DNA of 44,970 nt, from assembly GCA_007693825.1 (NCBI GenBank), contig RECX01000184.1, positions 1 through 44,970 on the forward strand, in the 5' to 3' direction. The position numbers were made by a program, and so were the translations under genes. This stretch comes from Balneolaceae bacterium (lineage in GTDB: Bacteria; Bacteroidota; Rhodothermia; Balneolales; Natronogracilivirgulaceae). The first letter of the stretch is position 1; every line of letters begins with the position of its first letter. Shown piece after piece: positions 7,791 to 16,600 of this stretch. The notes beneath the pieces are model-generated. The model was not told the DNA's origin. It saw only the letters and a program-made list of their open reading frames with translations, and made no database searches.

Positions 7791-9550
7791 ATTTTCAGCC
7801 ACTTTTGAAGCTCTCCGAGCGGTTTGGTATTGAGGATGTGGCCGGCGGTGAACCCCGCTTTGCGTGCGATGCCGATGCCGTAGCGCACATGGTCCAGTCC
7901 CGGCACGTCGTGGGCATCCGGACACACGGCGCTCATCATGTTGCACTCGCGCGCCTTGCGTCCGTAGCGCCAGTCCAGGTCCAGCCGCCACGGATTGGCA
8001 TTGATCTCAATGGCCGTTTTGTGCTCTGCGGCGTGTTCGATCAGCCGGTTCAGATCCGCCTTGCTGCCGTCGCGCCGCAGAAGCAGGCGTCCGGTCGGAT
8101 GTCCGATCATGTGGATATGCGGGTGCGCCGCCGCTGTCATGAGCCGGTCGAGCATTTTTTCCGGGGGATAGTCCAGCCCGGAGTGCACACTGCCGATAAC
8201 CAGGTCGAATTCGGCGAGCAGGTCGTCGGGATAGTCGAGTTTGCCGTCCGACAGGATGTCGGACTCAATGCCCTTCAGGATGACAAAACCCTTTCCATCG
8301 TCCGCAAACTCGCGGTTCAGGGCGTCGATCTCTTCCCACTGCTGCCGGACCCGCTCGATGGACAGTCCGCCGGCATAGGCCGCTGTGCGTGAATGGTCGG
8401 TGAGACCGAGGTATTCATACCCGCGCTCGATGCAAGCTTCGGCCATTTCGCGAATGGACCGCTTGCCGTCGCTCCAGGTGGAGTGGGCGTGCAGGATCCC
8501 GCGCAGGTCCGTCAGCTCCACCAGTTCAGGAACGTTGCCGTCCTTCGCCAGGTCGAACTCCCCGTGATCCTCGCGCAGTTCGGGCGGGATGAATCCCAGG
8601 CCGAGATGCCCGTAGATGTCCTCTTCTGATGTCGCCTTCAGCGGCCTGTCAAGGTCGGCCTGCTTGTCCTTGTCCTGGTGGAAAAGTCCGTATTCGTTGA
8701 GCTGCAGTTTCTTGTCGCGGGACCGCTGGCGCAGGGCCACATTGTGCTCCTTGCTGCCCGTGAAGTACATCAGGGCGGCGGGATAGTGGTCCGGACTGAC
8801 GATGCGCAGGTCCACCTGGCGCCCTTCCTTCGACCGGACCGAGCTTTTGGTTTCGCCTTGTCCGAGCACTTCCATCACGCCATCCAGCCCGGTGAAGCGG
8901 TCCATCAGCGCCGGCGCGTCCTTTTCATCCGCCGCGATCAGCAGGTCGATGTCGCCAATGGTTTCCGAGGCGCGCCGAAGGGAGCCGGCCACCGAAATTT
9001 CCCGGACTCCGTCTGCATCTTTCATTTTCTCAAGGAACAGTTCTGCTACCGCCGCCGCTTCGTCGATCCGGCACCGTTCGGAAAACTCCTCCATCCAGGC
9101 AATGGATTTGAGGATTTTTTCGGCCGTTTTCTCCCCCATGCCCGGCAGCGCGGCCACGGAACCGTCCCGGCACTTCTCCTTCAGTTCCGCAATTTCGGTG
9201 ATGTCAAGTTCCTTGTGGATCTTGTAGATTTTTTTGGGACCCATGCCGGATATGCCGAGCCATGCGATGAGTCCGTCGGGCACCTGTTTTCGAAGTTTTT
9301 CAAGCACCGGGACAGAGCCGGTTTCGGCATAGGCATAGACATCGGAAGCAATGGATTTTCCGATTCCCTTCAGATCCGTAAGTGTCTGCTCTTCAATATA
9401 TGTGTTGATGTCACCATCCAAACTTTCGATGGTTCTGGCGGCCCTGTCGAACGCCATGGCGCGGAAGTCGTTCTCTCCGGCGAGCCGCATCAGGGTGCCG
9501 ATCTCTTCCAGCAGGTTTACGATCTCATCTTTTTGAACAGGTTTGGGCAT
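7787..9550 (-). CDS. polX: DNA polymerase/3'-5' exonuclease PolX
   Basis: This bacterial family-X polymerase acts in gap filling during base-excision repair. The 587 residues are close to family length (about 570). The N-terminal 8-kDa and helix-hairpin-helix region is at about 1-150 (LKGIGKSIASD, LGISGMGPKKIYKI, LPGMGEKTAEKIL). The palm carries GSLRRASETIGDIDLLI at 189-205 with metal ligands Asp200 and Asp202, and a third Asp in VDLRI near 247. The C-terminal PHP phosphoesterase domain runs from about 350 (HAHSTWSDGKRS, LTDHSRTAAYAGG, HPTGRLL, DAHDV) and supplies exonuclease or end-processing activity. The gene ends in a 4-bp overlap with mce. It lies 7 bp after the GlsB-like gene, so the three form one operon. 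Confidence 0.97.
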   Translation of the reverse strand: MPKPVQKDEIVNLLEEIGTLMRLAGENDFRAMAFDRAARTIESLDGDINTYIEEQTLTDLKGIGKSIASDVYAYAETGSVPVLEKLRKQVPDGLIAWLGISGMGPKKIYKIHKELDITEIAELKEKCRDGSVAALPGMGEKTAEKILKSIAWMEEFSERCRIDEAAAVAELFLEKMKDADGVREISVAGSLRRASETIGDIDLLIAADEKDAPALMDRFTGLDGVMEVLGQGETKSSVRSKEGRQVDLRIVSPDHYPAALMYFTGSKEHNVALRQRSRDKKLQLNEYGLFHQDKDKQADLDRPLKATSEEDIYGHLGLGFIPPELREDHGEFDLAKDGNVPELVELTDLRGILHAHSTWSDGKRSIREMAEACIERGYEYLGLTDHSRTAAYAGGLSIERVRQQWEEIDALNREFADDGKGFVILKGIESDILSDGKLDYPDDLLAEFDLVIGSVHSGLDYPPEKMLDRLMTAAAHPHIHMIGHPTGRLLLRRDGSKADLNRLIEHAAEHKTAIEINANPWRLDLDWRYGRKARECNMMSAVCPDAHDVPGLDHVRYGIGIARKAGFTAGHILNTKPLGELQKWLKM

Positions 9551-9557
9551 GCAGGCC

Positions 9558-9803
9558 TCACAGGTTTTTTATCAATCGGACCAGAAAAAGGAACACCACG
9601 GCGCCGATGAGTGCCGTGAACAGCGAGCCGATAAGCCCGTGACCGGTGGTTATGTTCAGAAACGAGAACATGTAACCGCCGACCATCGCTCCCAGAACGC
9701 CGACGATCATGTTGCCCAGCAGGCCAAAGCCTTTCCCGCGCATGATGAGTCCGGCCAGCCAGCCTGCGATCATACCGATGATGAGAAACCAGAGAAGTGA
9801 CAT
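9558..9803 (-). CDS. GlsB/YeaQ/YmgE-family stress-response membrane protein
   Basis: The start is MSLLWFLIIGMIAGW at 9803, and the track's 20 extra residues are not family-like. The 81-residue product has three glycine-rich hydrophobic helices (FLIIGMIAGWLAGLIM, GLLGNMIVGVLGAMVGGYMF, LIGSLFTALIGAVVFLFLVRLI), matching the transglycosylase-associated protein family (PF04226). Members are often stress-induced; the molecular function is unclear. It is the first gene of the operon with polX and mce. Its promoter should lie in the divergent 342-bp gap shared with addB, but no consensus box was found. Confidence 0.92.
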   Translation of the reverse strand: MSLLWFLIIGMIAGWLAGLIMRGKGFGLLGNMIVGVLGAMVGGYMFSFLNITTGHGLIGSLFTALIGAVVFLFLVRLIKNL

Positions 9804-10145
9804 GGTTTTTTCCGTTGGTGAAGGGATGTGTTGGTTCCTGAACATAAGAAAATATTGCCTCATGGACTACGGTCGCATTGCGACGCTTAATGTCGTACTG
9901 GTGTGCTGACCCGGGCTGTCAGGTCATTTTTCCTTTTCAAATGGATGTCGTTTTTGGTAATCTGTGGGGAGCCGGTGCCAATGTCAGTGTAAGTGCCCCC
10001 GGCATTCCCTGTGTGCAGGCCGGCAGCAACCAATGTCAGCAGGAATACTTTTGTCAGCAAGAATACCAATGTCAGCAAGAATACTTTTGTCAGCAAGAAT
10101 ACTTTTGTCAGCAAGAATACCAATGTCAGCACCGTCACCATCTTT
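9804..10145. other. Divergent intergenic region between the GlsB-like gene and addB
   Basis: These 342 bp separate minus- and plus-strand operons and must hold both promoters. The only clear structure is the 18-bp tandem array at 10035-10124. All six frames are open through that array, which inflates several track ORFs there. No TAnnTTTG box with a proper -33 element was found. Confidence 0.6.
10035..10124. repeat. Tandem array, 18-bp unit, five copies
   Basis: The units are GTCAGCAAGAATACTTTT or GTCAGCAAGAATACCAAT. The five copies alternate in their last four bases (TTTT, CCAAT-type, TTTT, TTTT, CCAAT-type) and the first copy has one extra change (AGG). A sixth partial GTCAGCA begins at 10125. 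The array ends 21 bp before the probable addB ATG. If the upstream GTG at 9993 were used instead, it would encode VSKNTF/VSKNTN hexapeptides at the N-terminus. Confidence 0.95.
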
Positions 10146-13100
10146 ATGAAGTGGACCCGTGAACATGCCCTTCCGGATCCGGCGCAACTCTGGCAGATTT
10201 TGCTGGAGGAGGGTCGAAGTCCGGATACGCTCGTCCTGGTGAGCAACCTGCTGATGGAGCGGGAGGTGCGCAAAAAATGGCAGCGGGATAGCGGTGGTTT
10301 TGCTCCTGACATCCGCACGCTCACGTCATACATTGAGGAGCTGGCTATGCACAGCCTGGCGGATGAGGACCTGCCCGTCCTGGTCCCGTCGCCCGAAGAA
10401 CGCACGCTCTGGCTGGAGCAGTGGCTCTCCAGTCACGGGAACCCCGAGTATCGCCGCTTTGCCGGTATGACCTCCGTAACGGCCATATCCAACATTATTG
10501 CCGACCTGTACCGGGAGCATCTGCGTCCCGGCATGCTCCTGGAAAAAGAGCGAAATTCAGGATCCGGGATGACGCGTGACGGCAATGTGCTGGCCGGGTT
10601 GCTGCACGAATATGAGCTCCTTATGGACAGGAAGAAGTGGGTAGACCGTGAGCAGCTACCAGGGAAAATGACACACTGCAATGATTCTGTGGTGCGTCAT
10701 AAAAAAATCATCCTGTATCTCACCGATGAGATCGACCCGGTCCACAGGCATGCATTGGGGCTCATCTCGGGGGCGGAACTTGTCTGCATCCGTTTTGCGG
10801 ATGATCCGGCCGCCGCGCTTGCCAGTGACGGATTTCCTGAGTCTGAGTCCCCTGAACCTGAGCCCTCTGGTGCCGGTCATCCGGATGCCGGCCCTCCCGG
10901 CGCGGGGTTTGCAGGCGATACTATCCGTGTGGAAACCTTCCATCATCCAAGGGAGGAGCTGGAGCAGGCTGTGCGTCAGATCCTGTCGTTGATGACAAAG
11001 AACAGTGAGGCGCAAGAGAGTCAGGCGGGTGAAAGAAAGAGAGATGGCAGTCTGGAGAGTGGCAGCCTGGCAGGTGGCGGTCAGTCGGGTGGAAGGTTGG
11101 CTGACGGCGATCGGCCAGATGATGCTCATGGTCACGGTAATGATCAAAAAGAGGCCATCAGGAGTTATGAGGACGTGGTGATATTGACCGGTGACCTTTC
11201 GCTTTATGAACCGATGGTCACGTCCGCAGCAGAAAGGTTTGGAGTCCCGCTGTACACCAGCCGTGGGCCTGCGCTCATCAGCAATCCCTTCATCCGGCGT
11301 CTGCTGACCTATTTTAAGCTTGGTGACAACGAATTCCCCATTGATGACGTCTCCCGCGTATTTGCCGACAACCGCCTGGTGCTGCCCGACCTGCAGGATC
11401 ACGACGAAAACAAGGCGCCCAATATCCGGCATTTTTCCGAGTTCTGCAGGGAATACAACTTCCGGACGCTGGACGAGGCGGCCTCGGGGATGGACCGGGT
11501 GTTTGACTGGCTGATGGATCATATCCAATTTGAGGACGACGAGGAGAGGGAGGAGCAGCGCCGCAACCAGGAACGACGCAACCGGGAGTTTTATTCTTCC
11601 GTGCTGGATCATCTGGATGCGCTTCGCCGGTTCTATGATACCCCGGAGCGGCAGACGCTGTCCACCTGGGTGGAATGGACCCGGACCCTGCTGCGTCTCC
11701 AGGGGGATCTCATGAGCCTGGAGGGAAACGAAGCAAAGGAGCTGCTGGAGATCATCCTGGAGAAGCTGAAACAGGCGGAAGTGCGATTGGGCCTTGGCCG
11801 CCAGATGGCAAGGCGCGAATTTTTCCGGGTGCTGGAGCTGCGTCTGAAAGAGACGAGGGAGCGTCCGCAGGAGCGTCCCGGCGGCATTTTGCTCACGGAG
11901 ATCCATCAGCTTCCGGAGGTGCACGACAAGACCGTCTTCATTCTCGGCCTTCACGAGGAAGGATTCCCCCGTCCGGAGAAACCCGATTTTCTGCAGTTTC
12001 GATATGAGAAAACGCTGAAAATGCTCACAAATAAGGACGGATCGGAAGGATATCTGGAAGCGCGCAGGCAGTTTCAGCGGCTGCTCTCGTCAGGCAAACC
12101 GCGTTATCTGAGCAGGCCGGGCCTGGTGGCGCAGAAATCCGTGATGCCGTCACCGCTCTGGCTGGAGCTGCTTGACAGCCGGCAAGAGCAGGATTTCCGC
12201 CCCTGGCCGATAACCTCGCAAAAATGGCTGATGAGCGAGTTTGAAGCCGGCCGGCTTGTGGCCTCCTTTACGCAGCAGGACAGTCCGGCACACATCATCG
12301 ATGCCGAAGGCCGGATCGCCGACGGTAAAATGACGCAATCAAAAAGCGATCATGGTGCGTCATTCAGAGCCTCGAAACAACGTGCCGCCTGGGACCGCAT
12401 CCACCAGAAAAATCCTGCTTCCGTGAAGGGAAAGCAGCCTGACCGATATGCATGGCAGCTTGCGGCGGCTGTGCAGAAAGCGCGTCATAATGCGCATGAA
12501 ATGGGGCGGTACGACGGGGTGCTGGACCCGGAAATCACATCGTGCTGGCTCGGACAGCAGTATGACAGCGGAGTGATGCGCATGAGCATCAGCCGGCTGG
12601 ATACGTATGCCGGTTCGCCGCACGAGTATTTTTTCAAATATGTGCTGCGCCTGAAGCCGCTGCATGAATACCAGGATGATGCCGAGTCGAACATCAAGGG
12701 CAGCCTGCTGCACCAGATCCTCGAGGAGTTCTATTCGGAGACACCGGAGGAGGGGCCGCCGGTCTGGCCGGAAGAGGATCCCGATGCGGCGATGGAGCGG
12801 ATGAACCGCATCCGGAGGCGGCTGACCGAGGTGTACCGTCATCAGCTTGGCAATCCGCAAAGTCCGTTTCCGGGGATACTGGAAAAAAACCTGGAGCGGG
12901 TGACGCGGTGGTTCCTGGAGCGGGAGGCCGGGGGACGCGAGGATTACCTGACGGAGGTAGAAGATGCGCGTCCAGCTGTCTTCTATACGGGCACGGGATT
13001 CCGGATGGAGCACAAATGGAGTTTCGAGAAGGAAATGGCGGGTGTGCCGGTATTTTTCCGGGGCATGATCGACCGGATCGATGTGACCGCCGACGGGCAG

Positions 13101-13646
13101 CGGGCGCTGATCTACGACTACAAATCGGGCAAATCCGGGACCCGGTCCTACAACAGCATCATTGAAGGCAAAGGGTTCCAGCTTCCGGTCTATGCCATGT
13201 TCCTGCGTCAAAGCGGGCTGGCTCAGTTCGTGGCGGGATATTACACGCTGCCGATCAACGGCAAGAAGAAAGACGTAAAGTGCGATTATGCGCTTGGTTC
13301 GGCGGAACTGATCGATGAAGCGCATTTCATGAAGAAGGACGGGTCCGGCAGGAAAAAGACCATGCACAAATACAAGCCGGAAGCGGAGATGGACGCGTTC
13401 ATGCAGGCCATTGAGCAGCTGCGGATATCCTGGATCGTGGAGGCGATCCGTTCGGGACGGTTCCACGCCAGCCTCACCGGCGATCCCGCCTGGTCGGATT
13501 TCAAGCACATCAACCGCTACGATGTCCGGATCCAGCAGCAGCGCAAGAACCGCGAGGTCTCACGGCGACGCAAGAAGAAACTGAAATTTGAACTGGACCG
13601 GTACTACCTGTTCGAACCGTTCTGGGAGGATGCGGATGGCGGTTGA
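10146..13646 (+). CDS. addB: AddB-like subunit of the helicase-nuclease, PD-(D/E)XK nuclease family
   Basis: The product is 1166 residues from the ATG at 10146 (MKWTREHALPDP). The track's GTG at 9993 would add 51 repeat-encoded residues. AddB with AddA resects DNA double-strand ends for recombination. The N-terminal helicase-like half has no GxGKT motif, so it is an inactivated helicase domain. The C-terminal RecB-type nuclease shows HQILEEFY (near 855), RGMIDRIDV and IYDYKSGKSG (near 988), and a QLPVYAMFL helix. The four cysteines of the Bacillus AddB iron-sulfur cluster are not seen: the region reads YAGSPHEYFFKYVLRL and the C-terminus has no Cys. Two low-complexity insertions lie near residues 228-260 and 285-335. 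The gene overlaps addA by 11 bp. Confidence 0.88.
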   Translation: MKWTREHALPDPAQLWQILLEEGRSPDTLVLVSNLLMEREVRKKWQRDSGGFAPDIRTLTSYIEELAMHSLADEDLPVLVPSPEERTLWLEQWLSSHGNPEYRRFAGMTSVTAISNIIADLYREHLRPGMLLEKERNSGSGMTRDGNVLAGLLHEYELLMDRKKWVDREQLPGKMTHCNDSVVRHKKIILYLTDEIDPVHRHALGLISGAELVCIRFADDPAAALASDGFPESESPEPEPSGAGHPDAGPPGAGFAGDTIRVETFHHPREELEQAVRQILSLMTKNSEAQESQAGERKRDGSLESGSLAGGGQSGGRLADGDRPDDAHGHGNDQKEAIRSYEDVVILTGDLSLYEPMVTSAAERFGVPLYTSRGPALISNPFIRRLLTYFKLGDNEFPIDDVSRVFADNRLVLPDLQDHDENKAPNIRHFSEFCREYNFRTLDEAASGMDRVFDWLMDHIQFEDDEEREEQRRNQERRNREFYSSVLDHLDALRRFYDTPERQTLSTWVEWTRTLLRLQGDLMSLEGNEAKELLEIILEKLKQAEVRLGLGRQMARREFFRVLELRLKETRERPQERPGGILLTEIHQLPEVHDKTVFILGLHEEGFPRPEKPDFLQFRYEKTLKMLTNKDGSEGYLEARRQFQRLLSSGKPRYLSRPGLVAQKSVMPSPLWLELLDSRQEQDFRPWPITSQKWLMSEFEAGRLVASFTQQDSPAHIIDAEGRIADGKMTQSKSDHGASFRASKQRAAWDRIHQKNPASVKGKQPDRYAWQLAAAVQKARHNAHEMGRYDGVLDPEITSCWLGQQYDSGVMRMSISRLDTYAGSPHEYFFKYVLRLKPLHEYQDDAESNIKGSLLHQILEEFYSETPEEGPPVWPEEDPDAAMERMNRIRRRLTEVYRHQLGNPQSPFPGILEKNLERVTRWFLEREAGGREDYLTEVEDARPAVFYTGTGFRMEHKWSFEKEMAGVPVFFRGMIDRIDVTADGQRALIYDYKSGKSGTRSYNSIIEGKGFQLPVYAMFLRQSGLAQFVAGYYTLPINGKKKDVKCDYALGSAELIDEAHFMKKDGSGRKKTMHKYKPEAEMDAFMQAIEQLRISWIVEAIRSGRFHASLTGDPAWSDFKHINRYDVRIQQQRKNREVSRRRKKKLKFELDRYYLFEPFWEDADGG

Positions 13647-16600
13647 ACGCAACAATGTGGAACACAACAATGTGGAAGGCAACAATATGGTACAGTCACC
13701 GGACGCGATCACCGACCGGATCCGCCGTCACGAGGGATACCTCATCCTGGAAGCCGGCGCCGGCACGGGCAAGACCTACAACCTGACCGAACGCGTCATC
13801 CACCAGCTGGTTGAGAAGGGTGTGCCGCTGGAGCGCCTGCTGGCCCTCACCTTCACCGACTTTGCCGCCGCGGAAATGCGCTCGCGCATCTATGCCGCCA
13901 TCAACCGGAATATCGGTACTTCGAAGCATCTGCTCACCACCCGCCAGCGCTTCTCGCACAACTATATTTCGACATTCCACTCCTTCTGCAACCGTATCCT
14001 GCAATATTTTCCGGATGAGGTCACCGAAATATCGGTGCCGGATGCGCCGCGCGCCTTTGGCCGCCCGGATCATGAGCGCAGTGTTGACGGGGCGCTGGAG
14101 CTGCTGACCGATTACGATGAGGTGCTCTGGATGATGGAGTGGCGCAAGCGGTTTTACAGCAAGTACAGGGATCATGAAGCGCTGCAGCGTCAGCTTACCC
14201 GGCTCTCCGTTTCCGATTTCGAGAAGTTCATGAATGAGTTGTCGGGGGTGGATGACAAGGCGCTGGAAGAACTGGCGCTGCTGTCGCCCGCAGAGTATCC
14301 CGGCTGGATCGGCGAGGTCTCGAAGCGCTGGCGGGAGGAGCGGGACGCACTGCTGCGCGAGCTGCTGGATCTCTTTGCCTCCCATCCGGAGTGGTTTGCG
14401 TCGCCGGAAAAAATCCCGCGGTCGGTGGAAGCCCTTGCGGCCATCAAGAACAAATCGGGCGGTTTCGCGAAAAAGGCATTCAACAGGAACGAAATAGATG
14501 AGGAGGCCCTGTCGGAGATCGGTGAGCAGGGTGATACGCTGTTCGGGTACCACAACGCGCTGGTGGCGCTCGACGGGTATCTGTCGCGGCCGGACCTGGT
14601 GCGCGAGCTGGCATCCTATCCCGAACAGGAGAATTTCGATCCCGACCACGAGGCGTACTGGAACATGCGCGACCTGGCCGAGCTGGGCCTGCGGTGGGGC
14701 GCGCTCATGCGCTATCAGCGGTTTGAGGCGGGGTATTTCAACTATGACGACATGATCTGGCTAACGCACCGGCTTTTCACGGACCATCCCGCCGTAGCCG
14801 CGCAGATGCGGGCCCGTTTCGACCAGATCCTGGTGGATGAGTTTCAGGACACGGACCGCCGGCAGTGGGAAATCCTGGAGAAGCTCGCTTTTCCGGAGGT
14901 TGATGTTGCGAGAGGGGGAAAAGAGCCGGACCAGGATACCGGGAATCGTGAGGCCAAGCAGCTGCTGATCGTCGGCGATGTGAAGCAGGCCATCTACGGA
15001 TTTCGCGGCGGCGATGTGGCCATGATGCGTCGTGCCGGGGGGGAGCTGACGCGCAGGAGCGAGGCCACCGGCGCCATGCCGCTGATGTCGGTGGAGCTGC
15101 CCTACTCATTCCGCTCAAACGAAGCGGTTGTCACGTTCACCAATGCCCTGTTCCGCGGTATCCTCGGCCCAAAAGCGCAGGCCGCATCCTACGAGGCGTA
15201 TCACCAGCCGCTCCGCCGGCCCTCTGCCGAACTGTCCGGCAATGCGGAGGCGCCCGGCGAGGTCCGGATACTGCTGGCCGACGGCAAGGCGCTGGAAGCA
15301 GAACTAAAAAAGCAGCATAACGGGGATTCGCACGGGAATTTGCACGGGGATTCAAACAGGGACTTGAGCGGTGGTTTAAACGGAGGTTCGAAGGGAGATT
15401 CGGACGGAGATTCGGGTGGGGGTTCAAAGGGGGATTCGTCCGACCTGGTGGATGCGGAAGTGCTCGCATCGCACCCCATCCACCTGGAAGCGCGCCGCAT
15501 AGCCAAATTTCTGCGCGAAATTTATGACGGACGGCGTGAGGGCTACGACGTCATCCACCAGAAAATGAAAAGGGGCGATAAGGCGGTCGGCGTGCTGTAC
15601 AAGCGGCGCACGCACATGTATGCACTGGAGGATGCGCTCCGGGAGGCGGGACTGCCGTTCACCGTGGCCAAGGGCAAGAGTTTCTACATGCGCAGGGAGG
15701 TGCGGGATGCCTGGCTGCTGCTGTCGTTTCTGTTGGATGCGTTTGACGATGTGTCGCTGACCGGGCTGCTGCGCTCGCCGATGGTGTCGCTGTCCGATTC
15801 GGCCCTGCTGACCATGCGGGTGGTGATGGATGAGGACCGGAACAAGTATCCCAATTTCTGGAGTGCGGTGTCGGATCATGCGTCGTGGCACGGGCGGCTG
15901 CGGGATGCCGATCGCATGGCGCTGGAGTCGGCGGTGCCCCTGTTGCGGAAACTGCGCGAAAAAGTGCCGTTCCGTCGCGTGTCCGAGCTGCTGGAAGAGG
16001 CGTTTTTCACATCCGGACCGTATATCGGCGCGTTCCCGGACGATCCGCAGGTGCGCGAAAACCTTGTCAAACTGCTGGATGTGATCCGGAACCTGGAGAG
16101 CACCGGGCGCGGCACGCTGTTCGAGGTGACCGGGTTCCTGTCCAACCGCATCGGAGAGGAGGCCGGTGATTCCGAGGCCGAGCAGGCCGATCCCGCGCCT
16201 ATCCAGCTCATGACCATCCACGGATCCAAGGGGCTGGAATTCCCCATGGTGGTGCTGCCGGACATGTATTCGGGGGATAACGACAGCGGCGTGCAGCTGT
16301 ATCTGGCCGATGACGACCCCGACAGTTTTCTGTGGCCGGCGCTGGCGTACAAGCCGGGCGACATCGAAGGCGACAAGGACAGCGAGGGGTCTTTCCTGTT
16401 CAGGATACTCAAGGCCGAGCGCCGGAAACGGCAGCGGGCGGAGACCAAGCGGCTGTTTTATGTTGCGGTGACGCGTGCCGAGACGCACGTGCTGCTGAGC
16501 TTGACGAAGCCGAACCGCCGTAAAGCGGGATCTTTTGCCGATCTTCTGGAGCCGTGGGTGATGGAGCAGGAGGCGGACGGTGCGCGGGACGTCGCTGAAA

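Noticed and set aside
10035-10124. CRISPR-like array
   Set aside because: The 18-bp units are directly adjacent with no unique spacers and no cas genes are present.
9878-10162. Small ORFs with CQQEYF or LADKSI repeats
   Set aside because: They are readings of the 18-bp array in other frames; the array is open in all six frames, so repeat peptides are artefacts.
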